Shown here: positions 27,787-35,596 of the stretch, in pieces
Layout of the letters: each line of letters opens with the position of its first letter
How positions within the stretch are numbered: position 1 is the first letter of the stretch
Source of the DNA: Ornithinimicrobium avium
GTDB taxonomy: Bacteria > Actinomycetota > Actinomycetes > Actinomycetales > Dermatophilaceae
DNA length: 64,000 nucleotides
NCBI RefSeq assembly: GCF_003351765.1
Contig: NZ_CP031229.1
Location: forward strand, 3,162,001-3,226,000
Direction: 5' to 3'
Made by a program: the position numbers and the translations under genes
The notes under the pieces: generated by a model
Databases searched by the model: none
Seen by the model: only the letters and a program-made list of their open reading frames with translations
Told to the model about the DNA's origin: nothing

Positions 27787-28292
27787 CCATCGCGACCCTG
27801 CACCTCGTCGTCGACTCGCCCGTCGGCCCGCTGACCCTCGTCAGCGACGGAACGCACCTGACCGGCGTGTGGTTCGCCGAGAGCAAGCACCCGCCGGTCG
27901 ACACCGGCCGTGAGGTGGACCGCGACGAAGCCCCGCAGGTGCTGCGGGACGCCGCCGACCAGCTCGCCGAGTACTTCGCCGGGAGCCGGACCGCCTTCGA
28001 CCTGCCGCTGGCGGCGGGGGGCACCGACTTCCAGCGACGCGTCTGGGCGCTGCTGGAGCGGATCCCCTACGCCGAGACCCGCTCCTACGGCGAGCTGGCC
28101 GCGGAGCTGGGTCAGCCCGGGGCCTCCCGCGCGGTCGGTCTGGCCAACGGGCGCAACCCGGTCTCCATCGTGGTCCCCTGCCACCGGGTGGTCGGCGCCT
28201 CCGGCGCCATCACCGGCTACGGCGGCGGCGTGGAGCGCAAGCAGGCGCTGCTGGATCTCGAGCGCGGAGTCGCAGGTGACGCGCTCTTCTAG
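27783..28292 (+). CDS. ogt: Methylated-DNA-protein-cysteine methyltransferase
   Basis: 169 aa, ATG overlapping the Ada-AlkA stop, with GAAGGAGG nine bases upstream. Removes the methyl group from O6-methylguanine in a suicide reaction. The active-site PCHRVV is intact, preceded by RNPVSIV, with the HTH-like [19 protein letters not shown] and the Asn-hinge NGRNP. Together with the preceding gene it forms an adaptive-response operon probably induced by alkylation. Confidence 0.95.
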   Translation: MTIATLHLVVDSPVGPLTLVSDGTHLTGVWFAESKHPPVDTGREVDRDEAPQVLRDAADQLAEYFAGSRTAFDLPLAAGGTDFQRRVWALLERIPYAETRSYGELAAELGQPGASRAVGLANGRNPVSIVVPCHRVVGASGAITGYGGGVERKQALLDLERGVAGDALF

Positions 28293-28352
28293 ACCCCCAC
28301 AGGTATGGGGTGAGCCTCGCGGCTCGGTGCCGGGGCGCCCGGCGGCGGCGGA

Positions 28353-28358
28353 TACCCT
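28353..28358 (+). promoter_or_regulatory. -10 box of lysS (leaderless start)
   Basis: TACCCT is six bases before the GTG. A start about seven bases after the hexamer would make the first transcribed base the first base of the start codon; no ribosome site exists between. Confidence 0.55.
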
Positions 28359-28364
28359 GTCGGG

Positions 28365-29885
28365 GTGACTGATCCTCAGGCCGCAGCACCCGCTCCCGCC
28401 GCCCCCGACCACGAGCACGACCTGCCCGAGCAGGTCCGCGTGCGTCAGGGCAAGCGCGCGGCGATGCTCGCCGAGGGCGTCGCACCCTACCCCGTCTCGG
28501 TGCCGGTGACGCACACGCTGGCGCAGGTGCGCGAGCAGTGGGGCCACCTGGGGACGGGCGAGGAGACGCAGGACGGGGTGGGCGTGGCGGGCCGTGTCGT
28601 CTTCGTCCGCAACACCGGCAAGCTGTGCTTCGCCACCCTCCAGGCCGGGGACGGCACCCGGCTGCAGGTCATGCTCTCCCTGGCCGAGGTCGGGGAGGAG
28701 GCGCTCGCGCGCTGGAAGGCCTGGGTCGACCTCGGTGACCACGTCTTCGTCGCCGGCCGGGTCGTCTCCAGCCGGCGCGGAGAGCTGTCGGTCATGGCCG
28801 CCTCGTGGCAGATGGCGTCCAAGGCGCTGCGGCCGCTGCCGGTGCTGCACAAGGAGATGTCCGAGGAGCAGCGGGTGCGGCAGCGCTACGTCGACCTCGT
28901 CGTGCGCGACGAGGCGCGCCAGATGGTGATGGACCGGGCCGCGATGACGCGGGCCGTGCGCGGCGTGCTCGAGGACGAGGGCTACGTCGAGGTCGAGACC
29001 CCGGTGCTGCAGACCATCCACGGCGGCGCCGCGGCGCGACCCTTCCTCACGCACCTGAACGCCTTCGACCTACCGATGACGATGCGGATCGCCCTCGAGC
29101 TGCATCTCAAGCGCGCCGTCGTGGGCGGTATCGACCGCGTCTACGAAATTGGACGGATATTCAGGAACGAGGGAATCGACTCGACCCACAGCCCCGAGTT
29201 CACCATGCTCGAGGCATATCAGGCCTATGGTGACCAGTTCACGATGGCCGCCCTCATGAAGCGGATGATCCTGGCGGCGGCCGACGCTGTCGGAACTCGT
29301 CAGGTTCAGACCCCGCGCGGTGCCGTGGACCTCGATGGAGAATGGGCCTGGCTCCCCTTCTACGAAGGGCTTTCCGTAGCGGCAGGCAGAACGGTGGACG
29401 TGAGCACCCCGCTGGAGGAACTCCGCGCCCTGGCGGCCGAGCACGAGGTCCCGGTCAGGCCGGAATGGAATGCCGGAAAGATCGCCCTGGAGATCTTCGG
29501 CGACCTCGTCGAGCCGACCTTGGTCCAACCGACCTTCGTCCACGACTATCCCGAGATCGCCCAGCCGCTGGCCCGCACGCACCGGACGCACGAGGGACTG
29601 GTCGAGGCGTGGGACCTGATCATCGGCGGCGTGGAGCGCGGCACCGCCTTCACCGAGCTGGTCGACCCGGAGATCCAGCGTGCCCGGCTCACCGAGCAGT
29701 CGCTGCTGGCGGCAGGGGGAGACCCCGAGGCGATGCAGCTGGACGAGGACTTCCTGCGGGCGCTGGAGTACGCCGCACCGCCGATGGGCGGCCTCGGCAT
29801 GGGCCTGGACCGGGTCCTCATGCTGCTCACCGGGACCGGCATCCGCGAGACGATCCTCTTTCCCTTCCTCAAGCCGGAGGCATGA
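28365..29885 (+). CDS. lysS: Lysyl-tRNA synthetase, class II
   Basis: 506 aa, GTG start. Charges tRNA-Lys. An OB-fold anticodon-binding domain (about 40-150, GVAGRVVFVRNTGKLCFATLQ) precedes the class II core: motif 2 RVYEIGRIFRNEGIDSTHSPEFTMLEAYQAY, motif 3 GMGLDRVLMLLTGTGIRETILFP. Codon use between about 29140 and 29520 is less GC-biased than the ends (ATA, ATT, AAT, GGA codons), which hints at recombination inside the gene. It is followed, with ATGA overlap, by a small membrane protein. Confidence 0.96.
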   Translation: MTDPQAAAPAPAAPDHEHDLPEQVRVRQGKRAAMLAEGVAPYPVSVPVTHTLAQVREQWGHLGTGEETQDGVGVAGRVVFVRNTGKLCFATLQAGDGTRLQVMLSLAEVGEEALARWKAWVDLGDHVFVAGRVVSSRRGELSVMAASWQMASKALRPLPVLHKEMSEEQRVRQRYVDLVVRDEARQMVMDRAAMTRAVRGVLEDEGYVEVETPVLQTIHGGAAARPFLTHLNAFDLPMTMRIALELHLKRAVVGGIDRVYEIGRIFRNEGIDSTHSPEFTMLEAYQAYGDQFTMAALMKRMILAAADAVGTRQVQTPRGAVDLDGEWAWLPFYEGLSVAAGRTVDVSTPLEELRALAAEHEVPVRPEWNAGKIALEIFGDLVEPTLVQPTFVHDYPEIAQPLARTHRTHEGLVEAWDLIIGGVERGTAFTELVDPEIQRARLTEQSLLAAGGDPEAMQLDEDFLRALEYAAPPMGGLGMGLDRVLMLLTGTGIRETILFPFLKPEA

Positions 29886-30133
29886 TGGGCGAGCTGCTCC
29901 GCGAGGGCTGGATGATCCTGGCCGCGCTGATTCCCTCGATCGGCCTGCTCTTCCTCTTCTGGATGATCCTCAAGCATTTTGTCGAGGGTGACCGTCGTGA
30001 GCGCGCGGCCATCCGGCGCTGGGAGGCCGAGCAGGACCGGTCGCTTGCGGAGAGGTCGGAACAGGGGCGGCCCGTGCGGGACATATCCGAGAAAAAGGAC
30101 GTCACGGCGCAGGAGCCCGACGACCCACGCTGA
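29882..30133 (+). CDS. Small single-span membrane protein after lysS
   Basis: 83 aa; ATG overlaps the lysS stop. One hydrophobic segment (GWMILAALIPSIGLLFLFWMIL) then a charged helix (GDRRERAAIRRWEAEQDRSLAERSEQ) and acidic tail. Equivalent small proteins follow lysS in related actinobacteria; no function is known. Coupling suggests co-expression with lysS. Confidence 0.7.
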   Translation: MMGELLREGWMILAALIPSIGLLFLFWMILKHFVEGDRRERAAIRRWEAEQDRSLAERSEQGRPVRDISEKKDVTAQEPDDPR

Positions 30134-30305
30134 ACGGGCCGGTCGCCTCTGGGCTTCCGGGCCGGCATCGATGTCGCCGTCGGACTGCGGACCGACGGAA
30201 TAATTCATCGTGTCCTCTGGATGTTCGGCCATGAATGTGGTTTCCTAGTACTGGCGGGTCAAATCCCTGTGGCCTGCCTCGGGACGACATATCCAGGAGA
30301 ATCCA
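30134..30305. other. lsr2 upstream region
   Basis: 172 bases of comparatively low GC for this window, ending in AGGAGA (30295-30300) before lsr2. Promoter elements must lie here; none is certain. Confidence 0.45.
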
Positions 30306-30644
30306 ATGGTTCAGCGTGTGCAGATCATTCTCGAAGACGATCTCAGCGGTGGCGAGGCCACCGAGACCGTCGAGTTCGCCCTCGACGGGGTCACCTATGA
30401 GATCGACCTGAACGACGAGAACGCCACCCGGCTGCGTGAGGGCCTCGCGCCCTGGATCGCGGAGTCGCGGCGCTCTGGTGGGCGTCGGCAGACCCGGCGC
30501 CGTGGCACCGGCTCGGGGGCGGGCTCGGCGAAGTCCGAGGAGCTGGCGAAGATCCGCGAGTGGGGCCGCGCGAACGGCTACAAGGTGAGCTCCCGCGGTC
30601 GCGTGTCGCAGGACCTGCAGGACGCCTACGCAGCAGCGAACTGA
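30306..30644 (+). CDS. lsr2: Lsr2 nucleoid-associated silencer
   Basis: 112 aa. N-terminal dimerisation domain (VQRVQIILEDDLSGGEATETV, FALDGVTYEIDLND), Arg/Gly-rich linker (RRQTRRRGTGSG), and a C-terminal DNA-binding domain ending in IREWGRANGYKVSSRGRVSQ, where RGR is the AT-hook-like minor-groove contact. Lsr2 bridges AT-rich DNA and silences acquired genes. The ribosome site AGGAGA is five bases from the ATG. In mycobacteria lsr2 lies next to clpC; here about 10 kb separates them. Confidence 0.96.
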   Translation: MVQRVQIILEDDLSGGEATETVEFALDGVTYEIDLNDENATRLREGLAPWIAESRRSGGRRQTRRRGTGSGAGSAKSEELAKIREWGRANGYKVSSRGRVSQDLQDAYAAAN

Positions 30645-30666
30645 CGCTTTCGCACCACCGTCAGGA

Positions 30667-30694
30667 CGGGCCGGTTCCCTGGGGGACCGGCCCG
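30667..30694. terminator. Terminator between lsr2 and the convergent Mau-like operon
   Basis: Stem CGGGCCGGT / ACCGGCCCG with internal CCC/GGG pairing, between the lsr2 stop and the stop of the leftward membrane gene at 30748. It could serve both sides. Confidence 0.6.
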
Positions 30695-30747
30695 CCCTGC
30701 GTCCGTCGCCAGCTCGACGGCGGGTCGGCGCTCAGCCCGCGTCCGGG

Positions 30748-31305
30748 TCAGGGCAGCAGGAGCAGTGCCGCCCACGCCACCAGGGCGGCCGTGACCAGCG
30801 TCCCGGCGCGCTCGAGGGTGCGGGTGTGCGCCGCCAGGAACTGCTGCCAGCCGGCTCGGCCGAGCAGCACGCGCTGCAGGACCGCCAGCGAGCGCGAGGC
30901 GCCGAAGACGGCCCCGAGCAGCAGCGCCGTGCCGAAGGCCGGGGCGAGGAGAAGCACCAGGAGCGCCGCGAGGTAGGGCGCGGCCGACGGGAGGAGGGTA
31001 CGCAAGCCGCAGCCGTACTCGACCCCGAACCGGAACCCGCCCCGGGCCAGGCCACGGGCGAAGACCTCCTGCGGGATGAGGGTCGTGCGCTGGGGCAGCC
31101 GGAGCAGGGGCTGGCGCAGGTCGGTGACCGCGAGCGCCAGCACCAGGGCGCCGAGCAGGGCCGCGCGCCACGCGACCGGGATCGGGGAGAGCAGCCCGCA
31201 GAGCACTCCGAGCAGGCTCCCGGTGATGGCGCCGCCGAGCGCGCACCCGAGGAAGAAGGCGAACCACAGCCGCAGCTGCACCCCTCGGCCCCGGACCGGG
31301 GCCAT
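30748..31305 (-). CDS. Polytopic membrane protein of the Mau-like operon, part 2 (after an in-frame TGA)
   Basis: 185 aa counted from ATG 31305, which has no ribosome site. The frame is the same as that of the preceding 66-aa ORF, from which it is separated only by the TGA at 31332-31330. About five hydrophobic segments; conserved-looking positions include FFLGCALGGAITG and FGVEYGCGLRTLLP. The first residues after the TGA (GLNSAWALMAP) mirror the second Cys region (CGLRTLLPSAAP), so the two ORFs look like two halves of one CcdA-like redox transporter. That role is inferred from the MauD/MauE neighbours. Confidence 0.5.
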   Translation of the reverse strand: MAPVRGRGVQLRLWFAFFLGCALGGAITGSLLGVLCGLLSPIPVAWRAALLGALVLALAVTDLRQPLLRLPQRTTLIPQEVFARGLARGGFRFGVEYGCGLRTLLPSAAPYLAALLVLLLAPAFGTALLLGAVFGASRSLAVLQRVLLGRAGWQQFLAAHTRTLERAGTLVTAALVAWAALLLLP

Positions 31306-31329
31306 CAGCGCCCACGCGCTGTTGAGTCC

Positions 31330-31332
31330 TCA
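31330..31332 (-). other. In-frame TGA joining two halves of a membrane protein
   Basis: Read through, the two ORFs form one 260-residue membrane protein. The TGA sits exactly where a Cys would match the second half: ST-TGA-GLNS against YG-C-GLRT. A small hairpin (CAGCG, loop CGTGGG, CGCTG) starts nine bases after it. It may be a nonsense mutation, a sequencing error or a selenocysteine codon; no sel gene lies in the window. Confidence 0.45.
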
Positions 31333-31530
31333 GGTCGACCCGGACAGCGCCAGCCCGGCGGCGACGACACCCAGCAGCGCCGGCACCTGCCAGGGGGGCG
31401 TGACGGCACCGACGGCCTGGAGCGCAGCGAGCACGGCCCCGGCTGCCGCCACCAGGGCGAGCAGCGGCAACGGGTCGGCCGCCCAGCGCCGCACCCGGGA
31501 GACCGTGACCGACGGGCTCAGACCACCCAT
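31330..31530 (-). CDS. Polytopic membrane protein of the Mau-like operon, part 1 (66 aa)
   Basis: ATG 31530 overlaps the end of the Cys-rich protein gene by 13 bases. After a short basic start (MGGLSPSVTVSRVRRW) come two membrane spans (LPLLALVAAAGAVLAALQAVG and VPALLGVVAAGLAL), ending SGST before TGA. The same frame stays open on the other side for another 194 codons. As a separate peptide it would be an odd two-span fragment; as a joined protein it completes a six- to seven-span membrane protein. Confidence 0.5.
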   Translation of the reverse strand: MGGLSPSVTVSRVRRWAADPLPLLALVAAAGAVLAALQAVGAVTPPWQVPALLGVVAAGLALSGST

Positions 31531-32057
31531 GGGCAGATCGACTTGAAGCACGCTCCGTCCGCGCTGCAGGTCCAGCCGTCGGAGCAGCGGTAGGTGTTGC
31601 CGTCGCTGAACTTCCAGTGCCAGGAGTCGTAGGTCCCGGCCCAGCAGTCGTCGGGACGGTGCAGGTAGTAGCCGGCCGCGCCCGGCGCGCTCTTGTGCCA
31701 GCCGACCCGGTTGCCCGCGCCGTTGCGGTACTTCCAGCAGCAGGACAGGGTCAGGCACATCTGCGAGACGCCGCACTGGATGCCGGTCTCGGTGTGGTCC
31801 CGCGCGTAGTCGGCGCACGGGCCGGTCGACGTGCCGGTCCAGTCCTGCCAGTAGGCGGCGGCCTGGGCTCGGTCGGCGGCCCGGTTGACCAGGGCCAGCG
31901 AGCCCAGGCCCACCGCCGTGCCGGCGCCGAGCGCCCAGCCGACGAAGGCGCGCCGGGTGGTGGGGCGGGGCCGCAGCCGCTTGCGCAGGTGGCCGGGGTC
32001 CGACACCGGCAGGTCGGCGAAGCTCACCGGTGCGGGGGTGGGGATGTCGTCCGTCAT
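31518..32057 (-). CDS. Tat-exported Cys- and Trp-rich protein (MauA-like role proposed)
   Basis: 179 aa, ATG overlapping the MauD-like stop. A twin-arginine signal TTRRAFVGWALGAGTAVGLG (RR at 35-36) means it is exported folded. The mature part of about 120 residues has ten cysteines (single Cys near GPCADY, then CGVSQMC, SCC, DDCW, YRC, GWTC, GAC, SICPWVV) and nine or more tryptophans, several beside a Cys. It follows MauE- and MauD-like genes, which in methylamine dehydrogenase clusters are needed for the disulfide-rich light chain MauA. The Cys spacing differs from MauA and no MauB or MauG is nearby, so a tryptophan-derived cofactor is only a hypothesis. Confidence 0.62.
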   Translation of the reverse strand: MTDDIPTPAPVSFADLPVSDPGHLRKRLRPRPTTRRAFVGWALGAGTAVGLGSLALVNRAADRAQAAAYWQDWTGTSTGPCADYARDHTETGIQCGVSQMCLTLSCCWKYRNGAGNRVGWHKSAPGAAGYYLHRPDDCWAGTYDSWHWKFSDGNTYRCSDGWTCSADGACFKSICPWVV

Positions 32058-32611
32058 CGGTGCTCCTTCGTCGCTGTCCGTCCCGGGGTCCGGCGGACCC
32101 AGGCGGCCAGATCGGTGTCGGGGCCGGGCAGCGTGGCCGCGACGATGGTGCCCCCGCCGTCGACCTCCATCAGGTAGGGCGTGGCCGGCACGTGCAGCTG
32201 CTCCATCAGGGGACGGCCCTGCTCGACGCAGCGGCCGGTCCCGGGCAGGTCCGCCGCCGCCGCCTCGCACGAGCCGGACGAGACGGCCACGAGGTGCACC
32301 GTGCCGTCCTGAAGCTCGGGGACGTCGGCCAGGCCGCGGAGCGTGAGGACGCAGGAGGGGCAGCCGGGCGAGACGAACGCCACCACGGTCCGGCCCGCCC
32401 CCGGGGCGACCAGGCCGGCGAGGTCGCCGTGCGTCGGGAGCCGGAAGCCGAGGAGGTCGCGGGTGCTGCGCGGCGCCGCGCCCGTCGCGGTGGCGTCCCC
32501 GGGCCGCCCGGCCTGGCTGCGGCTGAGCACCGTCACCTGGCGCAGCAGCCCCGCCAGCCCGAGCGCGAGCAGCACCAGGGCGACCCAGGCCAGCAGGACG
32601 GCGGACTCCAT
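32054..32611 (-). CDS. MauD-like membrane-anchored thioredoxin-fold protein
   Basis: 185 aa, ATG 32611, five bases after the MauE-like stop. One N-terminal span (VLLAWVALVLLALGLAGLL), then a thioredoxin-like domain with the active-site segment FVSPGCPSCVLTLRGL (CxxC) and a cis-Pro region VPATPYLMEVD. A second Cys pair (SGSCEAA..TGRCVE) is present. MauD proteins act outside the membrane in disulfide formation or isomerisation during MauA maturation. It lies directly before the Cys-rich exported protein and overlaps it. Confidence 0.78.
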   Translation of the reverse strand: MESAVLLAWVALVLLALGLAGLLRQVTVLSRSQAGRPGDATATGAAPRSTRDLLGFRLPTHGDLAGLVAPGAGRTVVAFVSPGCPSCVLTLRGLADVPELQDGTVHLVAVSSGSCEAAAADLPGTGRCVEQGRPLMEQLHVPATPYLMEVDGGGTIVAATLPGPDTDLAAWVRRTPGRTATKEHR

Positions 32612-32616
32612 GAAGC

Positions 32617-33192
32617 TCAACGGGGACCTCCGAGGTCGACGGTGCGGACGTGCAGCGTCGCAGCCGGCACGGCGCGGGCGGCCGGCAGCAGCGCGGTCGC
32701 CACGGCGAGGACCAGGGCGGCGGCCAGCGCGACGATGAGCTCCTCGTGAGGAGCGGTGCCCGGTGACCAGCCGCCCGCGGTCGCCCCGCCGAGGGCCGCC
32801 ATGGCTCCCAGGAACGCGGCGCGCAGGACGGTGGACGGGCCGACCGGAGCCTCGCCCAGGCCGCACGCGCACGGGACCGGCCGGCCGGCCGTCGACCTGA
32901 GGACCGCCGTGAGGTAGAGGGCGAGGACCGCGAAGAGCGCGGCGGACGGCAGACCGGCCCAGAGGGCGAGCGCGGGCCGGGGACCGGTGACCGCGGCCAG
33001 GATCGCGGCCACGCCCAGCACCGTCTCGACCGGCCCGAGCAGGAGGGAGACGGCGCGGCGGGCGACCTGCGGCACGACGCCCTGCGCGTCCAGCCCGTGG
33101 CGCAGGGCGGCCGGCGAGCGTAGGTGCCCGGCCGCGGAGGCCAGCAGCACGAGGCCCACCGCGCCGAGGAGCGCCGGGGACAGGATGCTCAT
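32617..33192 (-). CDS. MauE/DoxX-family redox membrane protein
   Basis: 191 aa; ATG overlaps the previous gene's stop. Four hydrophobic segments (LLGAVGLVLLASAAGHL, LLLGPVETVLGVAAILA, AALFAVLALYLTAVL, VLRAAFLGAMAAL) plus a fifth near the C-terminus, with the CACGLGEA motif between spans 3 and 4 typical of MauE proteins (paired cysteines passing electrons). MauE works with MauD to supply oxidising or isomerising power to exported proteins. The gene order MauE-MauD-Cys-rich protein copies mauE-mauD-mauA. Confidence 0.8.
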   Translation of the reverse strand: MSILSPALLGAVGLVLLASAAGHLRSPAALRHGLDAQGVVPQVARRAVSLLLGPVETVLGVAAILAAVTGPRPALALWAGLPSAALFAVLALYLTAVLRSTAGRPVPCACGLGEAPVGPSTVLRAAFLGAMAALGGATAGGWSPGTAPHEELIVALAAALVLAVATALLPAARAVPAATLHVRTVDLGGPR

Positions 33193-33872
33193 CCCAGCTC
33201 CGCCGTCACGGTGCTCAGCGTCGTGGCCGCCGCGTCGACGTGCTCCTCGTCGGCCGGGATGCCGTAGACCAGGAAGGCCGGGGTCTCCAGCACGGCGTAG
33301 TGGACCCGTTCGTCGTCGGCCGACCGGCTCAGCCGGCCGCCCCGGACGTCCAGGCCGGGGCCGGAGGGCCGGGTGAGCCCGTTGCGGGTCCGCCGGACGT
33401 CGAGCAGGATCCGGGCACCGCCGACCACCCGGACGACCTGGGCGACGTCGTGGGTGCGGTGCTCCGACCAGCCGACGGGGGCGGCCGGTGTGAGCACCGG
33501 GCCGGCGGGGCCGGTCGCGACCTCGACGTGGGAGAGGAAGGAGGTCAGCCCCTCCAGGTCCATGCCGGGCACCGTCGTGCCGTAGATCTCGTGATCGCCG
33601 GTGCGGAGGGCGAAGACCAGGCCTCGGGCCGGGTCGTCGCCGTGGCGTCCGTGGCGCAGGGTCGCGCCGTGGCGCAGCTGGACCTCGCCGGTGAGCCGGG
33701 TGCCGCTGACCGACAGGTAGTGCTCCAGGTGGCCCGGGCCACCGGTGGTGATCTCCAGCTCCAGGCCGTCGCGCGCGAGCACGCCGATCGCCGCCGGGGC
33801 GGGCATCGTCTCCGCGTCGGGCACGTCGAGGACGAGCACGTCCCCGTTGAGCAGGGTGCGGGTGGTGCGCAT
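33189..33872 (-). CDS. Unknown protein of the Mau-like operon (227 aa)
   Basis: Excellent ribosome site GGAGGAGGAG before ATG 33872, 15 bases after the CWB2 stop. No signal peptide or membrane span and no cysteine. The sequence looks beta-rich (VRVVGGARILLDV, EIYGTTVPGMDLEG) with a repeated 'VYGIP/IYGTTV' flavour. I do not recognise a family. Because the operon has a putative exported partner but no MauB-like propeller, it could be a chaperone or a cytoplasmic partner; that is only position-based. Confidence 0.6.
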   Translation of the reverse strand: MRTTRTLLNGDVLVLDVPDAETMPAPAAIGVLARDGLELEITTGGPGHLEHYLSVSGTRLTGEVQLRHGATLRHGRHGDDPARGLVFALRTGDHEIYGTTVPGMDLEGLTSFLSHVEVATGPAGPVLTPAAPVGWSEHRTHDVAQVVRVVGGARILLDVRRTRNGLTRPSGPGLDVRGGRLSRSADDERVHYAVLETPAFLVYGIPADEEHVDAAATTLSTVTAELG

Positions 33873-33887
33873 AGCTCCTCCTCCTGG

Positions 33888-35465
33888 TCAGCCGACGTGC
33901 TGGCCGAGCTGGTCGAGGACGGTGGACTGGACGGCTGTGTAGCCGCCGAGGACCACTCCGGAGCCGGCGTCGAGACGGTCCAGGGCCGAGCCGACGTCGG
34001 CGGGCAGCCTGCTGGCCCGGGTCAGCAGGACCGGGGCGGCTTCCTTGCCGGCCAGCGCCGAGCCGGACAGTGCGTCCGGGAAGGCGGCGCCGGTGGCGAG
34101 GAAGACGCGCTCGGGGGCGCGCGGGAAGGTGTCGGCGACCAGCGCGGAGGTCTCGTGGCGGTCCGATCCCGCGAGCCGGGTGACGGTGCCGGTGGTGTGC
34201 GCCCGGAGCTGGTCCACCACCGCCTCAGGGACGGCTGCCGGTCCGCCCAGGACGACGATGTCCGCGGGGGCGAGCCGGTCGAGGGCCTCCTGGGTCTGCG
34301 GCAGCAGCTCGACGGGCGAGGTCAGCAGCAGCGGGGAGCCCTGCCGCCCGGCGGCGGCCCCGCCGGACAGTCCGTCCGGGAAGCTCCTGCCGCTGGCGAC
34401 CCACACGGTCCCGACCCCAGCGGGGTAGGAGCCGGTCACGGCGGCCGACGTGGCGTAGCGGTCCGCGCCGGCCAGGCGGACGACGCTCTCCTCGCTGCCG
34501 TCGGTGTAGGCCCGCGCGGCCTCGAGCACCGCGTCCCCGACGGCGGTGGCCCCGCCGAGCACGACGATCCTGGTCGGGGAGAGCCGGGTGAGCTGGGCCG
34601 CGACCGGCGCCGGGATGGCGTCGGTCCGCACGAGCAGGACCGGCGCCCCGTCCCGGGCTGCGAGGGCCCCGCCGCTGAGCGCGTCGGCGAAGCCGTGGCC
34701 GCTGGCGAGGTAGACGACGTCCTGGCCGGGGCGGTACTGCGCCGCGACGGCGGCGGAGGTGGCGTAGCGGTCGGAGCCCTCGATCCGGCTGACGGCCGCC
34801 GCCCGGCAGGTGTAGAGCTGGACGTTGTCGACCTCCCACCACTGGGTCGTGCCTGCGCGCGAACGGTGCTGGAACCAGGTGCCCAGCCGGCCGTCCTCGT
34901 CCCGGGTCGCGGCGGTGACGTCGAAGACCCGGCCCTGCCAGCGGGTGCCGTTCGCGGCCACCCGGGTGGACACGGAGTTGACGTCGGCGCGCGAGTAGCC
35001 CGAGGCCGGCACGGTGCCGCGCGAGGCGAACGCCAGCATCGTCTGGGCGCCCACCGGGGCCTGCACCCACGGGGCGAAGAACCAGTCCTCGGTGTCCGAG
35101 CCGCTCACCACGGACCGCGCAGCCCGGCCGTCGAGGGACCGGCTGACGACCGACCAGCCGTTGGCGAAGTCCGCCTGCGGGATCCCACGGCTGAAGTGCT
35201 CGTCGAGCAGCGTCGCGCGGCGGGTGCGGCCCTCCGGGCACGGGGCCTGGTCGGCCAGGGCCTCGGTCCAGCGGACCGGCTGGGAGGTGGCGGCCGGTTC
35301 CATCTCGGTCTCGGTCGTGCCGGACGCGGTCGCGCCGGTGGCGGCAGGCTCGGCCGCGGCCCGCGGCGCGGTGCCCTGCGGCCCGACCGTCAGCGCGGCG
35401 AGGGCGGCCGCAGCCGTGACCGCCGTGAGCGTCCCTGCCCGCGCCCGGGAGACGCGTCGTCCCAT
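33888..35465 (-). CDS. Secreted protein with three cell-wall-binding 2 repeats
   Basis: 525 aa from ATG 35465, chosen since GAGG lies six bases upstream; ATGs at 35471 and 35498 are alternatives. A signal peptide (SRARAGTLTAVTAAAALAALTVG) leads to a Thr-rich linker, then a beta-sandwich-like domain of about 140 residues bounded by Cys (CPEGRT and LYTCR). Three CWB2 repeats follow (IEGSDRYATSAAVA, LAGADRYATSAAVT, LAGSDRHETSALVA), each ending in a VVLGG segment. CWB2 units attach proteins to anionic cell-wall polymer. It heads the Mau-like operon, suggesting that the Cys-rich product acts at the cell surface. Confidence 0.82.
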   Translation of the reverse strand: MGRRVSRARAGTLTAVTAAAALAALTVGPQGTAPRAAAEPAATGATASGTTETEMEPAATSQPVRWTEALADQAPCPEGRTRRATLLDEHFSRGIPQADFANGWSVVSRSLDGRAARSVVSGSDTEDWFFAPWVQAPVGAQTMLAFASRGTVPASGYSRADVNSVSTRVAANGTRWQGRVFDVTAATRDEDGRLGTWFQHRSRAGTTQWWEVDNVQLYTCRAAAVSRIEGSDRYATSAAVAAQYRPGQDVVYLASGHGFADALSGGALAARDGAPVLLVRTDAIPAPVAAQLTRLSPTRIVVLGGATAVGDAVLEAARAYTDGSEESVVRLAGADRYATSAAVTGSYPAGVGTVWVASGRSFPDGLSGGAAAGRQGSPLLLTSPVELLPQTQEALDRLAPADIVVLGGPAAVPEAVVDQLRAHTTGTVTRLAGSDRHETSALVADTFPRAPERVFLATGAAFPDALSGSALAGKEAAPVLLTRASRLPADVGSALDRLDAGSGVVLGGYTAVQSTVLDQLGQHVG

Positions 35466-35596
35466 GGTCATCCTCGAACCCCGTCCCCTAGTCGTCATCG
35501 AACCCCGGCGTCCATGGAGGGCACCGTCACACCCTCATGACGATAGCGGACCTCCCTGACGTGCGTCGGCCCTCGGGACGTCCGTGAAGGAGGCGT

